64,000 nucleotides of DNA from positions 286,044 to 350,043 of the forward strand of contig NZ_FZOD01000003.1 of NCBI RefSeq assembly GCF_900188345.1. Reading direction: 5' to 3'. Positions 51,601-61,060 of the stretch are shown piece after piece. Both the position numbers and the translations under genes were made by a program. Position 1 is the first letter of the stretch. Each line of letters begins with the position of its first letter. The notes beneath the pieces were generated by a model, which was not told where the DNA came from, did not search any database, and worked only from the letters and a program-made list of their open reading frames with translations. This DNA is from Streptosporangium subroseum. Its GTDB lineage: Bacteria > Actinomycetota > Actinomycetes > Streptosporangiales > Streptosporangiaceae.

Positions 51601-51616
51601 CAGCACCGGACCGACG

Positions 51617-51979
51617 ATGCGTGGCTCCGACGAGATCGTCTTCCTCACCGTGTACGACAGGCCATGGTCTTCCAGTCGCATCCGCCCGCGTCTCGTGCTT
51701 GAGCTCCACGGAAACGGCCGGCTGATCCTGATCGGCCACGGCTCCATGGTGGAAGGAATCTACAGGCCAGGTGAGTGGGACACCGCCACCACGGTCAACG
51801 CCGAACACCTCCACCTCATACAGCGGGCGGCCCGCACTGAGCACTCGGGCGCGGTCCTGCTCGAAGCCATCGCCGAGGTCATCGGAGAACGCGACGACGC
51901 CGAGATCCGATTCCGGGAGTGGCTGGACTCGAACGGCATCCCCTCCCGCCATTACCCCGACTGGCGGACGCCCAAGTAG
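51617..51979 (+). CDS. Hypothetical protein, 120 residues
   Basis: Soluble, mixed alpha/beta character (LVLELHGNGRLILIGHG, AVLLEAIAEVIGERDD). It lies 16 bases after the DUF4352 stop, so it may be co-transcribed. The ribosome binding site is weak. No family recognised. Confidence 0.6.
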   Translation: MRGSDEIVFLTVYDRPWSSSRIRPRLVLELHGNGRLILIGHGSMVEGIYRPGEWDTATTVNAEHLHLIQRAARTEHSGAVLLEAIAEVIGERDDAEIRFREWLDSNGIPSRHYPDWRTPK

Positions 51980-52084
51980 AACGACCGAAGATCCTGTACA
52001 GAAGCCGCACCTCACCGGCTTCGCACGCGAACTCGCCTTCCCCTGATCCGGTGCCGGACCGTACATCCCCTCAAGGAGAACCAC

Positions 52085-52696
52085 ATGCTCCGTCGTCTGC
52101 TCGCCATACTCGCCCTGACCACCGTCGCCCTCACCACCGGCGGATTCACCGCCGCCACCGCACACGCCGACAAGACCTACAGCGGTGAGGGCGACCAGGT
52201 CGTCCGCATCCGCGCCACCAAGACGCCCGGTGTCATCCGCTTCACCCACGACGGCGAGTCCAACTTCATCGTCCACACGATCGGCCAGCGCGGAAAAGTC
52301 AGCGAGTATCTGGTCAACGAGATCGGTTCCTATGACGGCACCGTCCTTTACAACGGCGACGGAAGCACCTCGATCGCGGCACTGGAGATCAAGGCCGACG
52401 GCGCCTGGACCGCCACCTTCAAGCCGGTCTCCGGTGCCCGCTGCTGGTGCTCCGGCACCATCCGCGGCTCCGGCGACCAAGTCCTCAAACTCTCGCCCAC
52501 TCGCGGCCTGCGCACCATGAGCGCCTCGTACAACGGCGAGTCCAACTTCATCGTCCACGGCCACACCCGGATCGGCGGCTATCCCAACCACCTCATCAAC
52601 GAGATCGGTCGTTACCGCGGCAAGGTCCTGCTGCCCACCGGCACTCGTCTGGTCACGGTCAACGCCGACGGCAACTGGGCCCTGACCCGCCGCTGA
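52085..52696 (+). CDS. Secreted protein with two homologous repeats
   Basis: A 203-residue protein with a signal peptide (RRLLAILALTTVALTTGGF, cleavage near AHA at 28). The mature part is two about 85-residue copies, each with a GDQV-rich start, the common GESNFIVH block and a NEIGxYxGxVL strand. The pattern is a beta-rich domain of unknown function. AAGGAG lies 8 bases before the ATG. Two adjacent cysteines (RCWCSG) sit at the junction of the repeats. Confidence 0.75.
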   Translation: MLRRLLAILALTTVALTTGGFTAATAHADKTYSGEGDQVVRIRATKTPGVIRFTHDGESNFIVHTIGQRGKVSEYLVNEIGSYDGTVLYNGDGSTSIAALEIKADGAWTATFKPVSGARCWCSGTIRGSGDQVLKLSPTRGLRTMSASYNGESNFIVHGHTRIGGYPNHLINEIGRYRGKVLLPTGTRLVTVNADGNWALTRR

Positions 52697-52838
52697 GACG
52701 TGCGGTCCGTCGGATACCCCGCGCCACGGATGTACTGTCACGACGACTCCGGCGGCACGCCTGCAAGATCTGGATCGGCTACCTCGGCGACCACCTTCCC
52801 AACACCCGTACGAACCGACCAGTCGAGGAGCAACCCCG

Positions 52839-53303
52839 ATGTACCTGATCTTCCCCGACGACTCCTGGACGGTCGGCCCCGACGAGACGGATGTCCGCAA
52901 AGCGGTCACCGGCCTCACCCATGAGCACTGGAACCTCCGCCTCGTCAAGGGGCTCTCCAGCGAAGGCGACGAGGACTGGGACCATCCGGACCTGGATTGG
53001 TACGTCCAGGTTGCCTGCGGCGGCGTGTACGGCGTGCCCGAAGGCACCTATCAGATCGAACACCGCGCAGGCTCATACCTGCGTCACTACTGTGCCTTCA
53101 CCCAGGACACCGAGCTGATCATCAGAGCCCTGACCGGCTTCGCCCAGATGGACGAGACCTGGATCACCGGAATCGAGTGGGAACTGCTGGAGTTCGACGA
53201 CCACACCCGCGAGCTTCTCCATCTCCCTGACAACCACCCGACCGCTCCTGCCATGCCGAGCCCCCACTCCGACAGAGACACGAGCCCCTTCGACTATGAG
53301 TGA
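52839..53303 (+). CDS. Hypothetical protein (immunity-protein-like composition)
   Basis: A 154-residue acidic soluble protein, rich in Trp and Asp (EDWDHPDLDWYVQV, TGIEWELLEFDD). GAGGAG lies 9 bases before the ATG. Its acidity and its place among small genes recall immunity proteins of polymorphic toxins, but no toxin is adjacent and no family is recognised. Confidence 0.6.
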   Translation: MYLIFPDDSWTVGPDETDVRKAVTGLTHEHWNLRLVKGLSSEGDEDWDHPDLDWYVQVACGGVYGVPEGTYQIEHRAGSYLRHYCAFTQDTELIIRALTGFAQMDETWITGIEWELLEFDDHTRELLHLPDNHPTAPAMPSPHSDRDTSPFDYE

Positions 53304-53312
53304 TCACATGCC

Positions 53313-53639
53313 ATGAACCTCGAACCGGACACCATCCTCGGCTGGCGCGTCGCATTCGACATGGACGCCAGTGGTGACGATGCCCTGGATCGGTTGCCCG
53401 ACGACGTCGCGCTGGAGGACTCCGATCAGTTCTTCTACGAGCTCCACGTGATACGGACGACGGGCTGCACACCGGAGGATCACCTCGTCGACGAGTGTGA
53501 CTGCTGGGACTTCGAGGTGATCGGCACGCTCTTCATCAGCGAGCTTCCGGAATGTGATCTAGGATTCTTCCCCGACGTTGGGACCATCGAAAACCAGAAA
53601 ATCCGCTGGGCCGTCATCGATTGGCTGAAGTCCGCCTGA
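53313..53639 (+). CDS. Hypothetical acidic protein, 108 residues
   Basis: Starts 10 bases after the previous gene. Very acidic, with a Cys-rich patch DECDCWDFEV and a C-terminal IRWAVIDWL. No family recognised. Probably co-transcribed with its neighbours. Confidence 0.6.
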   Translation: MNLEPDTILGWRVAFDMDASGDDALDRLPDDVALEDSDQFFYELHVIRTTGCTPEDHLVDECDCWDFEVIGTLFISELPECDLGFFPDVGTIENQKIRWAVIDWLKSA

Positions 53640-53663
53640 GCCGTCGGCTGCGATGATGCAGGC

Positions 53664-53852
53664 TTGAAAAGCCGTCTCATTACGGGAACGATCCATTCCT
53701 TCGAATTGAGGAACGCGACAGAGGAGGTCAGGTTGGAGGCCTTCGGCATCGCCTGCGCCCCGCAGTACTACCTCGCCCGGCATCCCCGTTTCCACCTGCA
53801 CCAACCTCGCAAGCGCCAGCCGTACAACCCGAAAGAGAGAAGAGCCGCGTGA
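53664..53852 (+). CDS. Small basic ORF overlapping the helicase start
   Basis: A 62-residue frame with a TTG start and a basic C-terminus (HQPRKRQPYNPKERRAA). Its stop overlaps the GTG of the helicase gene as GTGA, which suggests translational coupling if it is real. No ribosome binding site of note and no family recognised. Confidence 0.35.
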   Translation: MKSRLITGTIHSFELRNATEEVRLEAFGIACAPQYYLARHPRFHLHQPRKRQPYNPKERRAA

Positions 53853-56800
53853 GTGCGCAGCAGTCCTGGGCCCGTGACCCTCGCCTGGTCGACTCCACCA
53901 CGCGACTGGTGGAGTTTCTTCGCGACCTGGCAACCGCCCGTCGTGTCCCCGTCCGAGACCTCCGCAACCACGGTCAGGTTCTCTGGCTGGCGGACCTCCC
54001 GGACATGGTCGAGCCTCATCGCGATGCGGGGCTCGGCGAGGTCCTCTTCTCCGTTGATCACGTCCGGAGCGCCCCGCATCCGGCTCCGCCGGACGAGCTC
54101 CACGGGTGGCTGCGGCAGGACGAGCTCATAGATCCCGAGCTGAATGCTCCCGAACTCTCCGAGACCGGTCTGCGTCGCATCGAGGAGACCGACGAAGACG
54201 GCAGCCCGGTGTCACGGTGGGAGACCCAGGAGGATCGGCCGGATGTGGTCGAGGCCTACGGCAAGTGGCTCCCCCACTGGCGGACATGGGCGGATCAGGA
54301 ACGAGAGCGGGTACGGCAGCAGCGCTGGCATCGCGATCTCTACTCGATCTCCAACCAGTTCGGCCAGATCGACGACGAATGGGAACTGGTCCTGGCAACC
54401 GGGTTGCTCTCCTGGACCGCACCCGACGGCACCCGTGTCCGCAACCACCTGCTCTCGACGCGCCTTCACCTCCGGGTCGACCAGGATACCGAACGAGTGG
54501 ACGTCCTGCTGGGCGAGACGGCGGCCAAACTCCAGGACCGTGAGCTGCTGGCCGACCTCGACGGATTCAGCCCGCAACGGACTGATCGTCTCCGTCTGCG
54601 CGCCAGGGAGGGGGAGGGTGTCGGACTCCAGGCCTCTGTGACCGACCTGCTGGAGTCGTGGTGCGACCGCGGGCTGGAATCCGACCCCCAACCCCGGTAC
54701 CGGCCTGACTGGGCTTCCGGCGACGCCTCCGCACAGCTCGCGGAGGTACGGCTGGCACCCGCGCTTGTACTGCGCAAGCGGGATCACGGCTCCCTGATCT
54801 CCTACTACGACGAGATGATCTCCACGTTGACCGGGCCGGACGCCCAGACACCCCTCGGACTGGCACAGCTCGTCAGTCCCCTTGAGCCGACGGAACGTAT
54901 GGCTTTCCTGCAGGACGGAGGGGTCGCGTCAGGAGACACCCTCGGGCAGGATCCGCTGTTCCCGCTCCCCGCGAACCCCGAGCAGCGCACGATCATGACG
55001 CGTCTGCGCTCGGACAATGGCGTCGTCGTTCAGGGCCCGCCAGGAACGGGAAAGACCCACAGCATCGCCAACCTGCTGTCATCTCTGCTAGCTCAGGGTC
55101 AGCGGGTGCTGGTCACCAGCCAGAAGGCGCAGGCGCTCCGAGTCCTGCGGGACAAGCTCCCGGTAGAGATCGCCAACCTGTGCGTCTCCATGACCGACCT
55201 CGGCCGTGGCGGCTCCGCGGAGCTCGAGGGCGGCGTGAAGGCATTGTCGAACCGCTTCTCATCCTTTGATGCCACCCGGCAGGCCAAGAGCATCGCCGAG
55301 AAGCGGCACCAGCTCGACTCCGCCCGCCGTACGACCGTCGAACTGACCGAGCGGATCCGGGCGTTGCGCGAGTCCGAGACCTACCGTCACCCCGAGATCG
55401 CCGCCAACTACTCGGGAACTCTCGCTGACGTGGTCCGGCGCCTGACGCGGGAGGAACCCGAATGCTCGTGGATGCCGGTTCCTCTACCGGCCTCGGCCTC
55501 GCCCCTACCCCCGATCACGGTCGGCGAGGCTGCCGACCTCATCGCCCTGCTCGCTGGAGAGACCTCGGGGCGCAAGGCAAGGCCCTCCCAGCGCATCCCC
55601 GATGTGGCCGCGCTGCCCAGCGCGGAGAAGCTCAAGGGTCTAATCGCGGCGGAGGTCGCCGCGCAGGATATGGCCCGGCAGGCCCAGACGGACATCTCCG
55701 CGCGACTTGAGCACCTCGCTCCCCATCTGATCAGCCGGCTGGAGGTGATCGCGGCCGATGTCGCCCTCCGTCTCCAGCAGCTCGGCATGCCTGAGGAGGC
55801 ATCGGACTGGGATCCGGCCGACTGGACGGTCAGCGCGCTGGCAGACGGACTCGGCAGCCGTGAGACCGCCGTCTGGGATCAGCTGGCCGCGCACACGGAT
55901 CGCCTTGCCGCAGCCCAGGATGCGATCCGCTCCGTCGGCTTCCGTAAAATCGACTATCCGCCGATGGACTCACCGGGTACGACGGGTGCCTACCTCCAGT
56001 CCATGCGAGCGCTACGCGACTACTTCGCCGCGGGCAACCAGCTCAAACGCGGGCTGTTCAAGTCCGCGGTGCAGAAGCAGGCCGAGCCGTGGCTGGCCGG
56101 CACGCTGGTCGACGGAATCGTGCCGTCCAACGCCGAGCTTCTGTCACTGGTCATCGCCGAGCTCGAGGGCCGGGCCACGGTCGGCGAACTCCTGCGTGGC
56201 TGGCAGCTGGTGGGGGTGGCATTTCCGCGGGACCTGCCCCTCCAACGCACGGTGGCGCAGCTCGGCGACGCCTTCAACCGGCTCGACCAGGTGCGTCAGA
56301 TCACGTCAGCGGTGACGGAAACGGCGCGGCTGCTCACCACAGCCGGCGTGCACATCTGGCTCCGCACTCCCGCGGAATGGCTGTCCTACGTGACGGCTCT
56401 GCGCGCCGTACAGCTTCAGGCCGAGGCCGAGCGAGCCACCTCGGCACTCAATGACCTCCACACGACGCTCCAGCACGAGGCTCGTCTCGGAACTCCGGCC
56501 CCAGAACTGCTCGAGGCCGGACGCTCGGTGGCCGCACGTGACGGCATCACCTACCAGCTGTGTCTCACCGCTCTCGTCGACGCGCAGCGCGAACAGGTCG
56601 AACAACAACGCTGCGAAGAGCTCTCGGGTCGAGTCCGCAGTGCTCACCCAGCGCTGCTCGGCCTTCTGCGTGAGGCACAGACGTGGCAGCTCCGCTTCTC
56701 CACCTGGGACCGTGCATGGGCGTGGGCCAGGGCGCAGACATTCTTCGTCGAGCAACGCCGGCCGGGTCTCGAACAGCGGTTGGAGGCCGAACTCGAGGCG

Positions 56801-58582
56801 GCGAACGCGCGGGAGATGCGGCTGACCGCCGAGCTCGCCGCCGAGCAGGCCTGGCAGGCGGCGTTGAGCAGGATGACCTCCCACCAGACGACCGCGCTGC
56901 GCGCCTATCAGGACCACATCGGCAAGCTGGGTAAGGGCACCGGACGATATGCCGGTAGATACCAGTCCCTCGCGCGCGAGGCCATGGTGCACGCCCGTGA
57001 CGCCGTCCCAGCATGGATCATGCCGCTTCAGCAGGTGCTGGAGACCATTCCGCCGATTCGCGACTCCTTCGACGTGGTCATCGTCGACGAGGCCAGCCAG
57101 GCGAGCATCGAAGCGCTTTTCCTGCTCTGGCTGGCTCCTCGCGTCATCGTCGTCGGTGACGACAAACAGTGTGCGCCCTCCGTCGTGAGTCATGGCGAGC
57201 TGGAACCGATCTTCGCGAAACTGTCGACTTATCTACCGGACATGCCCCCTTATCTTCGGGATGCTTTCACCCCCAAGTCGAGCCTGTTCGACCTGCTGGC
57301 GACAAGGTTCGGCTCTGTCCTGCGGCTCAAGGAGCATTTCCGATGCATGCCGGAGATCATTGACTTCTCGTCACGGCAGTTCTACGCGGACGAGCCGTTG
57401 GTGCCGCTCCGGCAGTTCGGCGCCGACCGCTTGCCGCCACTGCGGGTGGTGCGCGTCACCGGCGCGCAGAGTGAGGGGTCGGCGACCCGGCTGCGCAACG
57501 TCGTGGAGGCCGAGGCGATCGTGGATCGGATCCTCGCCTGCATGGAGGACCCGGCCTACAAGGACAAGACCTTCGGCGTTGTCGTGCTGCAGGGTACCGG
57601 GCAGGTGCAACTTCTCCACAACATGCTTCTCGACCGGCTGGATCCCAAGGACTGGGAGAAGCGACGGCTGAGGGTCGGCACGCCTCCCGACTTCCAGGGC
57701 GACGAGCGTGACGTGGTGTTCCTCTCGATGGTGGTCGCCGAGAAACGCACTGCGGTGACGAGCACCGAGTGGCAGCGCAGGTTCAACGTGGCCGCCTCGC
57801 GGGCCAAGGACCAGATGTGGTTGTTCCACTCCGTCAGTCCCGATCTCCTCTCTCCGGTGTGCCTTCGCCGATCGCTGCTCACCTACATGTTGAACCCGCC
57901 CGCGACGCTGCTCGCGGATTCGCTGAGCGACGTGACCCCCGATGATCCTCATCCCGAGTTCGACTCGCTCTTCGAGCAGCGCGTGTTCCTGCACATCCGC
58001 CGGCGGGGGTACCACGTCGTCCCCCAGGTGGAGGTCAACGGCCGCCGGATCGACCTCGTGGTGAGCGGCGCCAAGGGACGTCTCGCAGTCGAGTGCGACG
58101 GCGACTTCTGGCACGGCACACCCGAGCAACGAGCAGAGGACCTCGACCGGGAACGCGAACTCAAACGCGCGGGGTGGCGGTTCTGGCGCATCCGCGAGAG
58201 CGAGTTCTACTTCGACCCTTCGGCGGCCATGGAGTCTCTCTGGACCGAGCTCGATCGCCGGGGAATCCTCCCAAGCGAGATTGAGATATCGGCCGGAGAA
58301 GAGAACGACGCGCCTTCGTCGTGGAACATCCTGGCTCTGTCGGGAAGCGAAGGCTGGGACGGCCTCGAAGACGGGGACTCCAATGACATGAGCGAATCAC
58401 CGATCGAGGCACTGAGTATTCCCCGCCTCAGGAACTCCTCGGTTGGCCCTACCACGACGCAGGTCCGCGCCTGGGCCCGCACCCAGGGCTATGCCGTCGG
58501 TGACCGTGGCCGTCTGCCCGAGGAGATCGCCAAGGCGTATCAACATGCGCACAGTTCCGGTCAGGAAAGGACTAACGGATGA
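53849..58582 (+). CDS. SF1 helicase - PD-(D/E)xK nuclease - Lsr2-like DNA-binding fusion
   Basis: A 1577-residue protein. After a 390-residue N-terminal region comes an SF1B (Dna2/Upf1-type) helicase. Walker A is VVVQGPPGTGKTHSIANLL near 395, Walker B DVVIVDEASQAS near 1080, VVGDDKQCAPSV and FRCMPEIIDFSS follow, and motif V/VI are PPDFQGDERDVVFLSMV and FNVAASRAKDQMWLF near 1310. Helical coiled insertions split the two RecA cores. Residues about 1370-1475 are an MTES_1575/DUF559-like nuclease (RRIDLVV, LAVECDGDFWHG, RFWRIRESEF). The last 40 residues (VRAWARTQGYAV, RGRLPEEIAKAY) match the C-terminal minor-groove-binding domain of Lsr2. It lies in the same island as the leftward defence train and probably degrades foreign, perhaps AT-rich, DNA. 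Confidence 0.88.
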   Translation: MSAQQSWARDPRLVDSTTRLVEFLRDLATARRVPVRDLRNHGQVLWLADLPDMVEPHRDAGLGEVLFSVDHVRSAPHPAPPDELHGWLRQDELIDPELNAPELSETGLRRIEETDEDGSPVSRWETQEDRPDVVEAYGKWLPHWRTWADQERERVRQQRWHRDLYSISNQFGQIDDEWELVLATGLLSWTAPDGTRVRNHLLSTRLHLRVDQDTERVDVLLGETAAKLQDRELLADLDGFSPQRTDRLRLRAREGEGVGLQASVTDLLESWCDRGLESDPQPRYRPDWASGDASAQLAEVRLAPALVLRKRDHGSLISYYDEMISTLTGPDAQTPLGLAQLVSPLEPTERMAFLQDGGVASGDTLGQDPLFPLPANPEQRTIMTRLRSDNGVVVQGPPGTGKTHSIANLLSSLLAQGQRVLVTSQKAQALRVLRDKLPVEIANLCVSMTDLGRGGSAELEGGVKALSNRFSSFDATRQAKSIAEKRHQLDSARRTTVELTERIRALRESETYRHPEIAANYSGTLADVVRRLTREEPECSWMPVPLPASASPLPPITVGEAADLIALLAGETSGRKARPSQRIPDVAALPSAEKLKGLIAAEVAAQDMARQAQTDISARLEHLAPHLISRLEVIAADVALRLQQLGMPEEASDWDPADWTVSALADGLGSRETAVWDQLAAHTDRLAAAQDAIRSVGFRKIDYPPMDSPGTTGAYLQSMRALRDYFAAGNQLKRGLFKSAVQKQAEPWLAGTLVDGIVPSNAELLSLVIAELEGRATVGELLRGWQLVGVAFPRDLPLQRTVAQLGDAFNRLDQVRQITSAVTETARLLTTAGVHIWLRTPAEWLSYVTALRAVQLQAEAERATSALNDLHTTLQHEARLGTPAPELLEAGRSVAARDGITYQLCLTALVDAQREQVEQQRCEELSGRVRSAHPALLGLLREAQTWQLRFSTWDRAWAWARAQTFFVEQRRPGLEQRLEAELEAANAREMRLTAELAAEQAWQAALSRMTSHQTTALRAYQDHIGKLGKGTGRYAGRYQSLAREAMVHARDAVPAWIMPLQQVLETIPPIRDSFDVVIVDEASQASIEALFLLWLAPRVIVVGDDKQCAPSVVSHGELEPIFAKLSTYLPDMPPYLRDAFTPKSSLFDLLATRFGSVLRLKEHFRCMPEIIDFSSRQFYADEPLVPLRQFGADRLPPLRVVRVTGAQSEGSATRLRNVVEAEAIVDRILACMEDPAYKDKTFGVVVLQGTGQVQLLHNMLLDRLDPKDWEKRRLRVGTPPDFQGDERDVVFLSMVVAEKRTAVTSTEWQRRFNVAASRAKDQMWLFHSVSPDLLSPVCLRRSLLTYMLNPPATLLADSLSDVTPDDPHPEFDSLFEQRVFLHIRRRGYHVVPQVEVNGRRIDLVVSGAKGRLAVECDGDFWHGTPEQRAEDLDRERELKRAGWRFWRIRESEFYFDPSAAMESLWTELDRRGILPSEIEISAGEENDAPSSWNILALSGSEGWDGLEDGDSNDMSESPIEALSIPRLRNSSVGPTTTQVRAWARTQGYAVGDRGRLPEEIAKAYQHAHSSGQERTNG

Positions 58583-58731
58583 GCAATGAGCTGTGGGAAC
58601 AACTGTCCAGCACGGCCCGTGAGATCCACCTCTCCTCAAGACAACATATCGATCGAGGTGTCGGCTCGCCTGAAATCAGACTAGGAAATTGCGGCTTTCC
58701 AGGCTTTTCTGGATCTTGCAAATTCATCTGA
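58579..58731 (+). CDS. Short coupled ORF after the helicase-nuclease
   Basis: A 50-residue frame that overlaps the helicase stop as ATGA (58579-58582). MSNELWEQLSSTAREIHLSS reads like the N-terminus of a longer protein, but a stop follows 30 codons later. It may be a truncated partner gene. No family recognised. Confidence 0.45.
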   Translation: MSNELWEQLSSTAREIHLSSRQHIDRGVGSPEIRLGNCGFPGFSGSCKFI

Positions 58732-58886
58732 TGTCGTTGACAGCGGCAGGATGAACTTCTCCCATGATCGCTGGGGTCTCGGTGATCTGCCGTTGGAAGC
58801 CGCATCGCGCGCCTGCCGCGTGGCCATCCGCCGACGCGTGGCAGGCAGCGACCGATGTGAGTGCGCTCCGGAACCGTCCCGTCGGC

Positions 58887-59615
58887 TCAGGTCGTGCGCT
58901 CGGAGATGAACACGAACTCGCGACCTGGTCGATCAGGGGCTTCTCGCACATCCAGCACTCGATAGCCGTTGGCGACCAGGCTCGATTCCACCTCGTCGCG
59001 ACCGCGGAACCGGAGGGTCGAGTCGGAGGTGACCACCGTGCCGTCCGACAGGAACCTGTAGGTGTAGCGGAAGGAGACGAACGGAATACTCACGTCGGTG
59101 ACCTCACGACGCTGCTCCACCGGTCCGTTCCCCGGGATGTCGAGGATGACCTGGGCGGCGTCGGCAGCCCATTCCTCCCATGCCCGGCGTTCGGGACGCC
59201 TGGTCTCGAACACGAAGTGGCCACGTGGACGAAGTGCGGCGTGGATGCCCTGGAGAGTCCGCGTCCAGTCGTCATCGGTGAGGAAGACCTGCGCCACGTT
59301 TCCCGTCATCACCGCAAGATCGGCGCCGAGCGCCGGCACCGTCGTGGCATCACCGTGGACCCAGGTGATCCTCGCGGGCAGATCCTTCGACTTCGCGATC
59401 TCCAGTGATGCCTCGGCCGGATCGATGCCCACGACGGTACGGCCGCTCTCGGCAAGCAGAAGCGCCAGGCACCCGGTACCGCAGCCGACGTCGAGCACAC
59501 GGTCCGCGCCCAGCTCATCGGCGATGTGGAGGTAGGCCGTCAGGTCGTCGCGGTCTCCGTCGAAGGCATCGTAGATGGCGGCGAGGCGAGGGTGGGCAAA
59601 GATCGCATCGGGCAT
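58887..59615 (-). CDS. Class I SAM-dependent methyltransferase
   Basis: A 242-residue protein. Motif I is VLDVGCGTGCLALLLAE near residue 40, with VVGIDPAEASLEIA (acidic motif II) and LGADLAVMTGNVAQVF. The C-terminal half carries FETRRPERRAWEEW and a beta-rich end. It belongs to the small-molecule methyltransferase group; the substrate cannot be inferred. It is convergent with the helicase-nuclease unit and marks the right border of the defence region. Confidence 0.88.
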   Translation of the reverse strand: MPDAIFAHPRLAAIYDAFDGDRDDLTAYLHIADELGADRVLDVGCGTGCLALLLAESGRTVVGIDPAEASLEIAKSKDLPARITWVHGDATTVPALGADLAVMTGNVAQVFLTDDDWTRTLQGIHAALRPRGHFVFETRRPERRAWEEWAADAAQVILDIPGNGPVEQRREVTDVSIPFVSFRYTYRFLSDGTVVTSDSTLRFRGRDEVESSLVANGYRVLDVREAPDRPGREFVFISERTT

Positions 59616-59860
59616 TCGGCGACCATATCCACGGTAGAGCGCTCGGACGACAGGGTTTCGGCCGCCGCCGTTGTGCTCTCATGCCGCGATGAGGATTCGG
59701 TCCGGCCGGATCGCCTCCGGTGTGTCCGCGCCGAAGGCGACCCAGCCGATTCGGCGGTCAAGGCGCGGTCCGGCATCGTCAAGGACCTCCGGGCATGCTC
59801 CGAACCGCCGTGTACCGGGCGGGTCGATGGCCTTGACGACACCGGACACTCGCGGGCGCC

Positions 59861-60334
59861 TCAGGACACGATGCTGATCCCGGGCATGGGACAGAGCATC
59901 TCCGGCTTCGCCGCGAAGTGCTTCTTCGCGGTCCAGTCGACCGTCTTGCCCGGGGGCACCTTCACGAGGGTCTGGGCGTAGTCGAGCGTTGTCGCCTTGG
60001 TGGTGGTGAAGTGAACAATGATCTTGTAGGTGACGGCCTTCTTCGCAGGGTTTTTCGCCGTTCCCTGAGCACTCCAACCGCCCGGTATGGCCTCGCATTT
60101 GGTCTGAACGATGTTCTGGCGGATGCCGGGGTCATTGGCCATCTTCGTCGGAAGTGGGTTCGCCCCCGCGTCCTTGTCCTTCGCGGTCGGCGCCGCGGCC
60201 GGCTGCCCTTCCGACACCGCCGAGACGTTGCGCACGGTGTCCGCGTTCGGAGAACATCCGGCGGCCAGCACGGATGCCAATATCACCAGCGCAGGGACTT
60301 TTACCACCGAAGGTGACGCAAATCGTATATTCAC
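59861..60334 (-). CDS. Secreted lipoprotein
   Basis: A 157-residue protein with a lipoprotein signal: hydrophobic ALVILASVLAAG and a lipobox cysteine in LAAGC-SPN near residue 27. The mature domain (about 90 residues) is beta-rich, with GGWSAQGTAKNPAKKAVTYKI and VKVPPGKTVDW, reminiscent of a FxLYD/DUF4352-type immunoglobulin fold. GGGAG lies 7 bases before the GTG start. Function unknown; probably surface-anchored. Confidence 0.82.
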   Translation of the reverse strand: MNIRFASPSVVKVPALVILASVLAAGCSPNADTVRNVSAVSEGQPAAAPTAKDKDAGANPLPTKMANDPGIRQNIVQTKCEAIPGGWSAQGTAKNPAKKAVTYKIIVHFTTTKATTLDYAQTLVKVPPGKTVDWTAKKHFAAKPEMLCPMPGISIVS

Positions 60335-60876
60335 TGAACGACTCCCGCAATATCGGTTGATTTATATTGGCGTTCAACTTTTCGGCCTATACGGAATCAC
60401 AGCGCCAGGCCGAGGACACCCACTGGATGCACCGGATTCTCACGGATCCTGCGCGTTCGGTACACAGGATGACCGCCGAAGCCATTTCTTCGCGATTGCC
60501 ATGGATCAGTGAATGCCATATCACCCACGACGATACAACCGCCCTCGGCAGAGGGCATTCTTCGTTGTCCATCACTGACCCGGTTTTGAGGTAATATTCA
60601 CGCTCATCGAGATGGAATTCTCCCCTCCTGTCTTATATGACAGATAAGACCATTCCAATATCGAGGTGCCGACGGTCTACATCCCGTCGAGTCCGGTCGC
60701 TGCCGCGTCGTCGTCCTTGAAGTCGCCGGTCTTGCGATGCTCGGATGGGCGTTCGTCCTGGACGAGCCCGATGCCCGGCGAACCGGGCCGGCGCGATCGG
60801 TTCGGCTCTCGCCGCGGAACGCCTCGCCGCGGGCCCGGCGGCTTCACACCGGCGAAAGCCGCCTGTGCTCATACGC
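60335..60876. other. Lower-GC intergenic region without recognised gene
   Basis: The 60335-60660 part is markedly less GC-rich than its surroundings and holds the lipoprotein promoter. A minus-strand frame ending near 60680 reads SEHRKTGDFKDDDAAATGLDG just before a stop, which looks like the genuine C-terminus of a lost gene, but no start or family is evident. Confidence 0.4.
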
Positions 60877-60924
60877 ATTTCGCGGTGGGCGAGGCGGCTT
60901 TCGCCGCCTCGCCCACCGCGAAAT
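60877..60924. terminator. Strong hairpin terminator
   Basis: Perfect 21-bp inverted repeat (60877-60897 with 60904-60924) around a 6-base loop. It lies about 140 bases beyond the stop of the large minus-strand repeat protein and can end its transcript. Confidence 0.8.
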
Positions 60925-61060
60925 CACATCCGGTCGTCAACCGGGTGGACCTTCTCCCGGCCTATCGGGTGCGATGACCGGCCATCGCCGTTACAAGCGT
61001 CGATCCGATCGCTTCTCGTTGCCCAGGCGATGGTCCCCACCTATCCGGATGAGGCCGGGC

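Noticed and set aside
58740..58886. Transposase remnant downstream of the helicase-nuclease
   Set aside because: Short plausible peptides appear, but no transposase motif could be recognised.
60367..60594. Small + strand ORF in the lower-GC gap
   Set aside because: No good start signal or family resemblance; the region fits a promoter/intergenic segment better.
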